This document shows, one piece after another, positions 17,529 through 26,500 of a DNA stretch of 64,000 bases. How positions within the stretch are numbered: the stretch's first letter is position 1; each line of letters starts with the position of its first letter. Under the pieces are notes generated by a model that saw only the letters and a list, made by a program, of their open reading frames with translations, made no database searches and was not told where the DNA came from. Source of the stretch: Bacteroidota bacterium (GTDB lineage: Bacteria; Bacteroidota; Bacteroidia; M30B66). The translations under genes were made by a program, and so were the position numbers. The stretch covers positions 1 to 64,000 of the forward strand of contig JAIXUS010000033.1 in NCBI GenBank assembly GCA_027483445.1. Direction: 5' to 3'.

Positions 17529-18896
17529 ATGCTTAAACGCCGCAATTTGCCTTACCTCATTTGCCTTGTGCTGGTGCTTGCCCCATTTGTGTGGCTGGCC
17601 CTGCATAGCATGGCTTCGAGCGACGATTATTACGACTACATGCTGCTTCAAAAGCATGGAATGTTGGGAGCGCTACGCCATTACTACCTGCACTGGAGTG
17701 GCCGGCTGTCGAGCTACGCGCTTATCTTTTTGCTTCGACCTCTGGCCTTTGGCGAGATTTGGGGACCGGCCATCGCCGGGGGTTTGTCCTTAGCCATGTT
17801 ATTGGCCACCTGCGCGATGCTGGCCGCGGTTTATGCGAAAGTGCTGCGCCACGAATCAGATTCGTTCAGGGTTTTTGTGGTATTCAGCATTTTTCTCCTC
17901 CTCTACGTACCTCGCCCGGTGGAGCTGCTGTTTTGGTTTACCGCATCGATGGCCTACCTCAGTGGTTTGTTCTTTCTATCGGCCTGGCTGTATCTGCATT
18001 TCTGTTCATCGAGGGCTCGGTTCATCACTAAGCTGTTGTATGTAGTGCTTCCATTTTGGGTGTGCACAGGCAGCGAGATTAATATTTTGTTGATGGCCTT
18101 GGTGTTCACATGCGTTGTAAATCGTTCGTGTTTGCAAGACCGCTGGTTTATGGGTGTGCTGATTGCTTTTGTGGCGGGTTCTGCACTCGAGTTGACGGCT
18201 CCAGGAAGCAAGGTACGCCTCGCCTTTTTTGCCGAGGCACAGGGCCAACAAGCCGGGAATCTCCACTTTGCCATTAGCGAAAGCCTGAGCCACACAGCGC
18301 ATTACCTCCGCGATTGGTCGAGAAGCACTCCCCTGTTGCTCATGGCCTTGTTGCTGCCTTTATTAAACCGCAAGCGGAACGATGGCAAACTTCATGTACG
18401 CGGCCTTATTCAACTTTTGCTGGCAGCACTCTGCATTCCGGCTTTGCTCTTCCCATTTTTCTACGGCACCGGCTTGGATGTGCCTCCCGACCGGCTGCTC
18501 AATGTGGTTTTCATTTTTCTCTCAGCCTTGGTTTTTGTCGGTCTTGGGCTTTTACTGGCACCGGTGTATTCCAAAATTCAAATTCCCGGAACCCTTGTTT
18601 TCCTGTTGTTGACCGCGGTCATTTGGCAGGCCAGTTACCAAAGTCGCTTGAGAACTGCGTTGTTCGACATTGAAAAACTGCCGGCATTCAATGCCGAACG
18701 CAGGTTGCGCACCGAACTTACTCGGCGGTTTGCGGCTTCAACTCCCAACGATACGCTGGTGCTGCCGCCCATCAAGGCCATCCCCTACACTATTTTTTAT
18801 GGCGACCTGCAAGCAGAACCCGGCCATTGGTTTAACGAGGGCTATGCCAGCTACCACGGCATTAAAGCTGTTGTTTGTAAGTCATCCACACCCTAA
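17529..18896 (+). CDS. Multispanning membrane protein, DUF6056/GtrII-like
   Basis: This 455-aa protein has about 10-11 membrane segments. Just after the first one is SSDDYYDY, and then HWSGRLSSY. An acidic DD motif and a GR-S motif in the first outer loop recall DUF6056 and GtrII-type lipid-dependent glycosyltransferases. A periplasmic tail of about 80 residues ends the protein. If it is a glycosyltransferase, it would use a polyprenyl-phosphate sugar outside the inner membrane. That is inferred from the motif only. It is last in the HTTM-TPR-membrane protein unit. Confidence 0.6.
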   Translation: MLKRRNLPYLICLVLVLAPFVWLALHSMASSDDYYDYMLLQKHGMLGALRHYYLHWSGRLSSYALIFLLRPLAFGEIWGPAIAGGLSLAMLLATCAMLAAVYAKVLRHESDSFRVFVVFSIFLLLYVPRPVELLFWFTASMAYLSGLFFLSAWLYLHFCSSRARFITKLLYVVLPFWVCTGSEINILLMALVFTCVVNRSCLQDRWFMGVLIAFVAGSALELTAPGSKVRLAFFAEAQGQQAGNLHFAISESLSHTAHYLRDWSRSTPLLLMALLLPLLNRKRNDGKLHVRGLIQLLLAALCIPALLFPFFYGTGLDVPPDRLLNVVFIFLSALVFVGLGLLLAPVYSKIQIPGTLVFLLLTAVIWQASYQSRLRTALFDIEKLPAFNAERRLRTELTRRFAASTPNDTLVLPPIKAIPYTIFYGDLQAEPGHWFNEGYASYHGIKAVVCKSSTP

Positions 18897-18999
18897 ACCT
18901 AAAACACGAAAAGGTAAGCCTTTAATGGAAAGTTCGGGGGTGCCACCTACATTAGAAGGGCGATTGTAAAGCCTCTGAAAAGCACGTTCCAGAGTGATT

Positions 19000-19965
19000 T
19001 CATGTAGGCTTTTCCTGCGGCACCACTGTGCTGAAATGTTTCCATCGCGAAGCCAGATAGGCCTGCTCGGTTTGTCCGGGTGTTGGAAAAAGTTCGGCGT
19101 CGTTGCGGCCAAGGCTCAGCAAATCGCAAAGGCTGGAGTAGCCTGCCGAACAAAGCACTTTTGTGGCCTGGCTCACTTCTGTGGCAAAGTCGTCATCGCT
19201 CAAATTGAGCCGCACCTCTTCGGCATAAGCACCATCGGGCATTTTCCAGCCCAAGGCACGAAATTCAAAGCCTTCGCGATGGGCCATTTGCCTTGCCCGA
19301 TGGTAAAAGCGGCTGTAGTGCGGCTCGGGACCAGAAAGGATAGCCAGCCAGGTTTGTGTGTGGCGCTGAGGCATTGATACCGGCTTAAACCGCGACAATC
19401 GTCCGATGTAGCGCAGCGGAGGTAATCCATCAAAGGGCTCACTGAGCCGACCGCTCAAACGCCCGGGTGCTTCGTTGTCGGGCACCCAGATTTCCTGAAA
19501 TGGCCGCAATAATCGACGCATTACCACGCGCATGAATGCCGATGTGAGCTTTCCGCCAAACGGAGCGCGCGGCTGTAGCTGATGCGTGAGCAAAATAGAA
19601 TGAATCTGAGGATGCCAGAGTCCGTACCGATTGTCGGAAATGACTTGTTGAACATCCAATGCCTGAGCCTGCTCGAGCAACCACTGGTGCTCTTGCCGAA
19701 TGGCGCGCCTCAGTTTGGGCAATTGCAACAACACCGAAAGCCAAACCGGAAGGCCTTTGTGATACCGAATGTTGTAACCGGGCAAGGAAATGAAATCGAC
19801 ATTCTGGAGCGAAAGCCGGAGGCGCGATTCTAATTCGGGGGGGCAGGCCACAAGCACTTTTGCCCCTTGTTCCTGAAGCTGCCAGATAAGCGGAATGCAT
19901 CGCGTGGCGTGGCCCATGCCCCAATCGAGCGGAGCCAACAAAATGCGCTTTTCAGGGTTTGCCAT
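19000..19965 (-). CDS. GT28/MurG-like glycosyltransferase
   Basis: This 321-aa cytosolic protein begins MANPEKRILLAPLDWGMGHATR. The GMGHATR loop and the later GPEPHYSRF and CSAGYSSLCDLLSLGR are typical of GT-B enzymes that use UDP-sugars, such as MurG and glycosyltransferase family 28. It is much too divergent to be MurG itself. I use ATG 19965, not the longer start at 20043, which would overlap the divergent SDR gene. A TATCTTGC (19973-19980, minus) resembles a weak -7 element. The acceptor is unknown. Confidence 0.8.
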   Translation of the reverse strand: MANPEKRILLAPLDWGMGHATRCIPLIWQLQEQGAKVLVACPPELESRLRLSLQNVDFISLPGYNIRYHKGLPVWLSVLLQLPKLRRAIRQEHQWLLEQAQALDVQQVISDNRYGLWHPQIHSILLTHQLQPRAPFGGKLTSAFMRVVMRRLLRPFQEIWVPDNEAPGRLSGRLSEPFDGLPPLRYIGRLSRFKPVSMPQRHTQTWLAILSGPEPHYSRFYHRARQMAHREGFEFRALGWKMPDGAYAEEVRLNLSDDDFATEVSQATKVLCSAGYSSLCDLLSLGRNDAELFPTPGQTEQAYLASRWKHFSTVVPQEKPT

Positions 19966-20006
19966 TGCTGCTGCAAGATATTTTATTCCCGTTTGTTGCT
20001 TCGGAT

Positions 20007-20014
20007 TACTTTTG
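20007..20014 (+). promoter_or_regulatory. -7 element TACTTTTG of the SDR-trmB-ATL operon
   Basis: TACTTTTG is an exact TAnnTTTG match and ends 4 bp before the ATG at 20019. It supports that start over the upstream in-frame ATG at 19959 and suggests a leaderless mRNA. Confidence 0.5.
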
Positions 20015-20018
20015 CCCC

Positions 20019-20717
20019 ATGTTGGCATTACTAACCGGGGCAACCCGAGGAATTGGCGCGGCAGTTTGCCGAAAGCTGCTTAAAATGGGGTACACTACGG
20101 CTTTTCTGTATCGTAACGAGCACACGTATCGGGCTTTTTTAGGAACACTGAGCGAAGAAGAGCAGTCGCGTGTTTGGGCTTTGCAGGGTAATCTGGCCAA
20201 GCCTGATGACATCACGGCCTTTTCAGAAAGATTACTGGCCGAAAAGGGGCTTCCGGAGACCATTATTCTCAATGCCGGCGTGTATGAAGGAGGCTTTCCA
20301 AGCGAGCTGAGTCCGGCCGAATGGGCCACACAGCTACAGCTGAATTTCGGGCAAGTTCAGCAAACCTTATTTCCGCTGTTGCCCGCGCTGAAAGTCCGTA
20401 AATCGGGAAAAATCATTCTCATTGGAACTGTGGTTACCCGCGAGCCGCGCACTTTTGCTGCTTCGTACACCCTAAGCAAAGGCTTGCTCGACCAATACGG
20501 CCGATTGTTAGCCGATGAGCTGAGGGGCTTCAACATTGACCTAACCCGAATTTTGCCGGGTTCGGTAAATACAGAAACCTGGGGCGATGCCGATGTGCCC
20601 CGCGAATGCTTTGTGGAGCCTGATGACATTGCCGGCACGGTTGAATTTGTGCTTAACCAACGCGCGCCGGTGTGGATTGAAGAAATCGTAGTTCGTCCGC
20701 TCGATAAAAACTGGTAA
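20019..20717 (+). CDS. Short-chain dehydrogenase/reductase
   Basis: This is an NAD(P)-dependent oxidoreductase of the classical SDR family, 232 aa from ATG 20019. The cofactor loop TGATRGIG is at 6-13, a NAG motif lies near 86, and the catalytic Tyr150-xxx-Lys154 reads YTLSK. Residue context IGTVVTREPR replaces the usual active-site Ser region, so the third catalytic residue is uncertain. The substrate is unknown. It heads a tight operon with trmB (2-bp gap) and an alkyltransferase-like gene. Confidence 0.85.
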   Translation: MLALLTGATRGIGAAVCRKLLKMGYTTAFLYRNEHTYRAFLGTLSEEEQSRVWALQGNLAKPDDITAFSERLLAEKGLPETIILNAGVYEGGFPSELSPAEWATQLQLNFGQVQQTLFPLLPALKVRKSGKIILIGTVVTREPRTFAASYTLSKGLLDQYGRLLADELRGFNIDLTRILPGSVNTETWGDADVPRECFVEPDDIAGTVEFVLNQRAPVWIEEIVVRPLDKNW

Positions 20718-20719
20718 GC

Positions 20720-21382
20720 ATGGGGAAGAATAAGCTTTTCAAATTCGCCCAGTTGGAGCATTTCTCCAATGTGATTCAACACCCTTTTGGAGCGGAGCGC
20801 TTCGACCAAGCGCTGAAAGGCCGCTGGAATCAGGATTTCTTCAAAACGGCGCGCCCGATTACTCTTGAAATTGGTTGCGGAAAGGGCGAGTATACTGTAG
20901 GCCTGGCGCGGAAACACCCCGAGCGCAATTTCATTGGCATCGATATGAAGGGCAACCGCATTTATGTGGGCGCCAAAGCTGCGTTGGATGAGGGTTTGAA
21001 CAATGTGGGCTTTTTGCGCACCCAGGCTGAGCATTTGCCTCACTTTTTTGCACCCGGCGAGGTGAGCGAAATCTGGGTCACCTTTCCCGACCCGAAACCC
21101 AAAAAGGGCGACACCCGCAAGCGCCTCACTTCGAAAGAAAACAATGCCCGTTACCGCGAAATGATGGCTGATGATGGCGTGGTACACCTAAAAACAGACT
21201 CTGACTTTAACGTTGAGTTTACTCTTGAAGTCATCCGCGAATGCGGCCTTGAAATTTTGCGCTACAGCAACGACATTGACCGCGATTTCCCGGGCGACGA
21301 ACTGGTGAACATCCGCACTTACTACGAGAGTCTGTTTCGTGAAAAAGGCTTTGCCATCAAGCTTATTTCCTACAAACCATGA
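20720..21382 (+). CDS. trmB: tRNA (guanine-N7-)-methyltransferase
   Basis: TrmB methylates N7 of G46 in the variable loop of tRNAs using S-adenosylmethionine. The 220-aa protein has the SAM site LEIGCGKGEYT, the acidic loop FIGIDMKGNR and the family motif VTFPDPKPKKGDTRKRL. The last normally reads FPDPWPKKRH in proteobacteria. The length is normal. It lies between the SDR gene and an ATL gene, overlapping the latter by ATGA. Confidence 0.95.
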   Translation: MGKNKLFKFAQLEHFSNVIQHPFGAERFDQALKGRWNQDFFKTARPITLEIGCGKGEYTVGLARKHPERNFIGIDMKGNRIYVGAKAALDEGLNNVGFLRTQAEHLPHFFAPGEVSEIWVTFPDPKPKKGDTRKRLTSKENNARYREMMADDGVVHLKTDSDFNVEFTLEVIRECGLEILRYSNDIDRDFPGDELVNIRTYYESLFREKGFAIKLISYKP

Positions 21383-21720
21383 AAGACCCAAGGTTGCAGC
21401 ACGACTTCTTTGAGCAGGTGTATGCCGTGGTGAAGCTCATTCCGCCCGGCAGAGCCACCAGCTACGGGGCCATTGCCAAGTATTTGGGAACCGGCAGCTC
21501 TGCAAGAACCGTAGGCTGGGCGATGAATGCCGCCCACAGTAAGCCCGAGATTCCGGCGCATCGGGTAGTAAATCGGTTGGGAATGTTAAGCGGAAAGATG
21601 CATTTCGGACACCCGATGGAAATGCAAAACCGCCTCGAAGCTGAAGGTGTGGTTGTGGTGGATGACCAAATACAGCAATGGGAGCGTGTGTTTTGGGATC
21701 CGATGACAGCGCTCGGTTAG
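21379..21720 (+). CDS. Alkyltransferase-like (ATL) DNA-binding protein
   Basis: This 113-aa homologue of the DNA-binding domain of O6-alkylguanine-DNA alkyltransferase keeps SYGAIAKYLG, the arginine-finger region SARTVGWAM and the hinge PAHRVVNRLG. The reactive Cys of PCHR is replaced by Ala60 (PAHR), so it cannot accept the alkyl group. ATL proteins of this kind bind O6-alkylguanine lesions, flip the base and hand the site to nucleotide excision repair. It is coupled to trmB by ATGA overlap. Confidence 0.9.
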   Translation: MKDPRLQHDFFEQVYAVVKLIPPGRATSYGAIAKYLGTGSSARTVGWAMNAAHSKPEIPAHRVVNRLGMLSGKMHFGHPMEMQNRLEAEGVVVVDDQIQQWERVFWDPMTALG

Positions 21721-21782
21721 GGTTTTCGGCTCAGGTGGTTTTCCTCCCCCGAACGTGGGATTTTCGTCCAATTTGAAGCCTT

Positions 21783-21790
21783 TAGTTTTG
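21783..21790 (+). promoter_or_regulatory. -7 element TAGTTTTG of the giant-protein cluster
   Basis: An exact TAnnTTTG match, 25 bp before the ATG at 21816. It is the only promoter-like element seen ahead of the four-gene cluster 21816-33110. No TTTG lies at 17-23 bp upstream; a TTTTC is at 21761-21765. Confidence 0.45.
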
Positions 21791-21815
21791 CAGAGGAAGC
21801 TGAGCTCCACCCTGC

Positions 21816-23519
21816 ATGAAACAAACGCTACACCTTCAACTCATCGCGGTACTGATTTCGCTTGCTCAAGCCCTACCGGCCATTTCTGATAGCAGCGGGG
21901 TTGGGAAGAAGCGTTTTATCAGTTTGTCGTCGGGAATTACCGTTTCGGCGCAGTACTACCGAAACTGGGGCGCCGACCCGCGGCAACAGCCCTTTATGTA
22001 TTCTATTTCGGGCGCTCCGGCACTTGACATTGGCGGTGTGAGTATGCCTTTTTCGGTGATTTACTCGAACCAGGCCTTCAGCTTTCAGCAGCCTTTCAAC
22101 CAGTTTGGATTAGCCCCGCGCTTCAAGTGGGGAACGGTATTTTTAGGTACCAGCAGTGTACGGTTTTCGAATTACACCCTGGCCGGGCAGCGCTTTATGG
22201 GTGCCGGAGCCGACTTGCAATTGGGTAAATTCAGGCTTGGCGGCATGTACGGACGATTACGCCGGGCCGTATTTCCTCTTGGAAACCTCAACGATCCACA
22301 AACCTTTTTGAACGAAGCCGAAGCCCCGGCATTTAAACGCAACGGATACACCTTCAAGCTGGGTTTTGGCACCAAGGAAAACTTCTTCGACCTGATTTGG
22401 TTCCGTGCCTGGGATGTAAGGCCCGACAATTACAGTGTAGCCGACTGGCCGGTGAAACCTACCGAAAATGTGGTGTTTGGCATCAACTCGCAGTTTAAAT
22501 TGGGTAAAAAAGTGACCCTGAAAAACGACTGGGCCATTTCGGCGCTCACCCGCGACATCAATGCCGATACCCTTGAAATTGAAAATGGAGCCCTTCGCGA
22601 TTTGGCCCGAAGCGTTCTGTTGCCGCGCACCACAACCTCTATTCGCATTGCCGGGGAGAGCTCGGTTCGCTACAACCATAAAATAGCGTCCCCATCGATC
22701 AGCTACAAGCGTATCGAGCATGATTTCACCTCCTTAGGAGCTTACTTTTTCCTGACGGACATCCAGCAAATCACAGGCAGCATTCAATTGAACCTCTTCA
22801 AAAAGAAGCTTTCCACCAACCTCAGTTACGGAAGGCAGCGCGACAATCTGCAAGGCCTACGTTTGCGCACCTCTACCCGAAACATTGGCGCGGCGAGTGT
22901 TCAGTTTAATCCTTCTTCCAAATGGGGTATGAGTCTGAATTACTCCAACTTCGGGATTTCACAAAGCCCGCTGCCCAAGGCGCTCACCGACACTTCGCGA
23001 ATCAATCAGGTGAACAACAGCTTAACCTTCATTCCACGACTCAACATTCAAAAGAAAAACAGCATGCACAGTTTGAATTTGGTGTTGGGTTATGCGGCTT
23101 TGACGAATCTGGGGGCTTCAATCGGAGCTTCGGCAGCTACTACAAGCTACAATGCTAACCTCAACTACAACTGGCAGTTTCAGCCCTTGTTCCTCAGCGC
23201 CGGGGTAACGCCGTCGGTCATCAACACCGAAACCATACTAGGCACCTTTAGGGCAACCGGGGCAAGTTTTAATGCCGGGAAGGGCTTCCTGAAAGGCAAG
23301 TGGATGCTCAATTATGCCTTAAGCGTTTTCGGAAACACCTTTAATGGCAGCGAGAACGGGCGAACGCTCACCCATTTGCTTTCGCTGAGCGGAAACATTC
23401 CCCGTTGGCCCTCCATCGCCTTGAACATTCAACACATCAACAATACCAGCAACAACCTGCAGGCGGCACCAAGTTTCAGGGAGTTGTATGCTAACCTATC
23501 CATTTCCTACAATTTTTAA
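21816..23519 (+). CDS. Outer-membrane beta-barrel protein of the giant-protein cluster
   Basis: This 567-aa exported protein has a signal peptide at about 1-24. From residue 35 on it is built of alternating hydrophobic/polar strands separated by short turns. It ends in LYANLSISYNF, a classic barrel C-terminus with terminal Phe. I estimate more than 16 strands. There is no plug or TonB box that I can see, so it is not an obvious TonB-dependent receptor. The giant 2195-aa gene begins 3 bp after its stop, so the two should be cotranslated and may work together as pore and passenger or anchor. The family is not recognised. Confidence 0.75.
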   Translation: MKQTLHLQLIAVLISLAQALPAISDSSGVGKKRFISLSSGITVSAQYYRNWGADPRQQPFMYSISGAPALDIGGVSMPFSVIYSNQAFSFQQPFNQFGLAPRFKWGTVFLGTSSVRFSNYTLAGQRFMGAGADLQLGKFRLGGMYGRLRRAVFPLGNLNDPQTFLNEAEAPAFKRNGYTFKLGFGTKENFFDLIWFRAWDVRPDNYSVADWPVKPTENVVFGINSQFKLGKKVTLKNDWAISALTRDINADTLEIENGALRDLARSVLLPRTTTSIRIAGESSVRYNHKIASPSISYKRIEHDFTSLGAYFFLTDIQQITGSIQLNLFKKKLSTNLSYGRQRDNLQGLRLRTSTRNIGAASVQFNPSSKWGMSLNYSNFGISQSPLPKALTDTSRINQVNNSLTFIPRLNIQKKNSMHSLNLVLGYAALTNLGASIGASAATTSYNANLNYNWQFQPLFLSAGVTPSVINTETILGTFRATGASFNAGKGFLKGKWMLNYALSVFGNTFNGSENGRTLTHLLSLSGNIPRWPSIALNIQHINNTSNNLQAAPSFRELYANLSISYNF

Positions 23520-23522
23520 GGC

Positions 23523-26500
23523 ATGAAAAGGCTTGTTCTGCTCCTTAGTCTCCTTGTTGCGATACTTTCCACCAAGGCCCAAAACTCGGTGAATGTTACC
23601 CTTTTGGTAACTCCGCCATACAGCCCGTATTTTTCCGACTACACCGAATTTGGCCAACAAAACGTGTTGCAGCTGCAAAATACCACAGCCGCCAGCTTGC
23701 AAGTGAAACTCATCGGCACCATCACCGGGCTCGACAACGGACTGTTTCTCAACACCGAACCCGACTATCAACCGGCCTTACCCATTGTGCTGGCTCCTTT
23801 TCAAACCTATTCGGTGACTTCAGCCTCGCCCTCGCGCGATTTCCTCGATGCGAACAATACCGAAACCAATGTAAGTCAGCAGCAGCAAAATGCCATCCTG
23901 GCTTCGGGTGTTCTTCCCGAGGGCACCTACCAACTGTGCGTTCGTGCTGTTGATTACAATACCAACGAACCGCTTTCGCCCGAAGGTACAGGTTGCGCTA
24001 CGTTTACCATTTCCTATCCGGTTCCGCCAATTCCCATTACTCCGATCTGCGGCAGTACGGTCGAAAATCCATTTCCATCGTTCTCCTGGACGCCTGTGTA
24101 TTCACAGGGCTCTTTCTTTCTGTACGACCTGTACTTGTTGCGCCTGGTAGAAAGTCAAATTCCCGACGATGCCATGTGGCTGGCCATTTCGGGCAATGTG
24201 GGCAACCCGATTGTGATTCGCAATCTCGTTTCGGGCATTTATCAGTACAAGCTATCCGACATTCCTCTGCAGCAAGGCGCAACCTATGCCTGGTGTGTGG
24301 TGGCCCGCGATGCTGCCCAAAACATTATTGTAGCCAATCAGGGCCGAAGCGAGGTGTGCGCCTTTGTTTACCAAACGCCGGCTCCTCCTGCAACGCCGGT
24401 TGTGGCGCAGGAAGAAACGACGCCGGTTTTGCCGGTCGAATTTAACCTCAACAACACCACAGTGAGCGGGCGCTTGCTGTATCGCTTTCACGACAAAGAG
24501 CTGTTTCCGGAACCCGGAATTCCGCCCTACGCCCCTACAAAGGCAATTGGAAGCGCCACTTTGAGTACGGCCGAAATTCTTCAGTTGCCCAATATGAATG
24601 GCGCAAGTTTAAGTCCGGTCGGCACCAATACTCCCGGCAGTTTTCAGCAATTGGGGAATTCCGGGTTTCAAAATCCGGGAGCACTATTGAGTGGCTTCAA
24701 TCAATCGGCCCTTGAATGGGCAAACGGAAGTGCCAACATGAATGTGCAAGGGGGTAAAATTTTGGTTGACCCCAGCGTGAAGTATTTGTACAACAACACC
24801 TTAAGCAACAATGGTTCAGAGCCACTGCGCAATACCAGTGTTTCTGTGTATCTCGAATATGTGGCTTTGAAGCGCACCCTGGAAAACGAAACCACTTTTT
24901 TCAAGGTGATTCCGGGCGGCGATTTGTATTTGAACCGCACCTCGAAAACGGCCAAAGGCCCGGCCATGGATCCGCAAATGGTAAAAGCGGCCATGCAACA
25001 GGGTTATTCCGGTCAAAATGCGATGGATTTAAGGCCTTTTGGCTCGGAATTGCTGGCCACGGTTTTTACCAATGAAAATGGAGATTTCAGTTTTGACTTC
25101 GACCTCACCGAAAACACTGGTTTGTTAAGTGCCGAAGCCAATTTGCTGACTTTTAAATACAATGTGCCTGATGATGAGGCTTTGGAGCAGGAATTTGTGC
25201 ATCCGCTCGACATGGTGAGCAATCCAATGCAGGAGATTACCAACCCCACTGAGCAGCTGCAAAACCCGGCAATGCAAGGACTTAATCCCGGCCAAACTCA
25301 GGGTTTATTCGGCAATGCACAATTGCAGGGCAATCAGGGTTGGGGCGGAAGCTCCGGCGCGCTCAACTCATTTCTAAACCCGGTTCAGGGCGGAAATATG
25401 CCCGGAATGAACAAGCAAATCAAAAGTGGGCCGGCCCAACCCGATTTAGCGTCGAGCCACGACAGCCCGGTTGAGTATATCCAATACAAGGCCTACTATG
25501 TGTTTAAGGTCTTGAGAATTAAAGTAAACGACCCTCGGTATGTTTGTCCCGATATTCTGGTATTTGCCCAGCCGGGCGATGTGCTGAATTTACCGCCGGT
25601 GAGCACATTTGTAAATAGCTACGATGTTGAGTTTACGGTAAAAGCCGGAGGTAAAGCCAGCGAAGCAGACGAATTGTACCTCAATCCGGGAAGTGCTTTG
25701 AGCGATTTTAATGTGCGCCTGGGCAGAACCAAAAACTTTTGGGATGGTAAGCCCGGAAATTTCCCCATTGGTGAAGGCATGGATTTGCAGCCGGAGGAAT
25801 TCTTCAACATCGCCACCACCGCGCCTTTTTACCTACCGGCCAATCCCACAAAACCCAATCAATTGCGCCTTAGCGCGATGGGTAAAACCAATGCCGGTGG
25901 GAAAGTTAAATTCAAGCGCCTGGTGAAGAATAAACAAAATGCCGCAGGCGACCTTCACTATTTTGAGGTACAGATGCCCCTTGATGGCATTTTCAATTAC
26001 GCCGGCTCCTGGGGTGGAGTGGGCACCACAGCCTCGCTGCCTGATCACATGTGCAATGCGCAGCACAGCTACAGCTTTGGCCCAGCGCAACTCTTTGCGG
26101 AGGTGAAGCTGGAACCCTTAGCTCCGGAGATTTTGTTGCGGACCATCACCAAAAGCAATATTGAAACCCAGCCCTTACCGGGTGTTTCTGTGTTCTTGCA
26201 GAATTACAATCAAAGCGGTGGGGCCTTTAATTACTCCGGCTACACCCAAAATGAAACCGACGCCAATGGATATCTCCGCATTAGCAATTTACCCATTGTG
26301 TCGGGCCTGCAAGGCGTAACCAATCCGTACCGCAGACTGCTGCTTATGAAAAACGGCTACCCTGTCCTGCATCTTCCCGGAGGGCAAGCCAACGCAGGCA
26401 ATAACGCCGCAAACTTCATTGAGCCCTTGAAAAAAGGCCAGCGACGCGATTTGGGAGAAATCCAGATGGAAGGGAAAACCGAAGTATTTGGCTATTTGCG

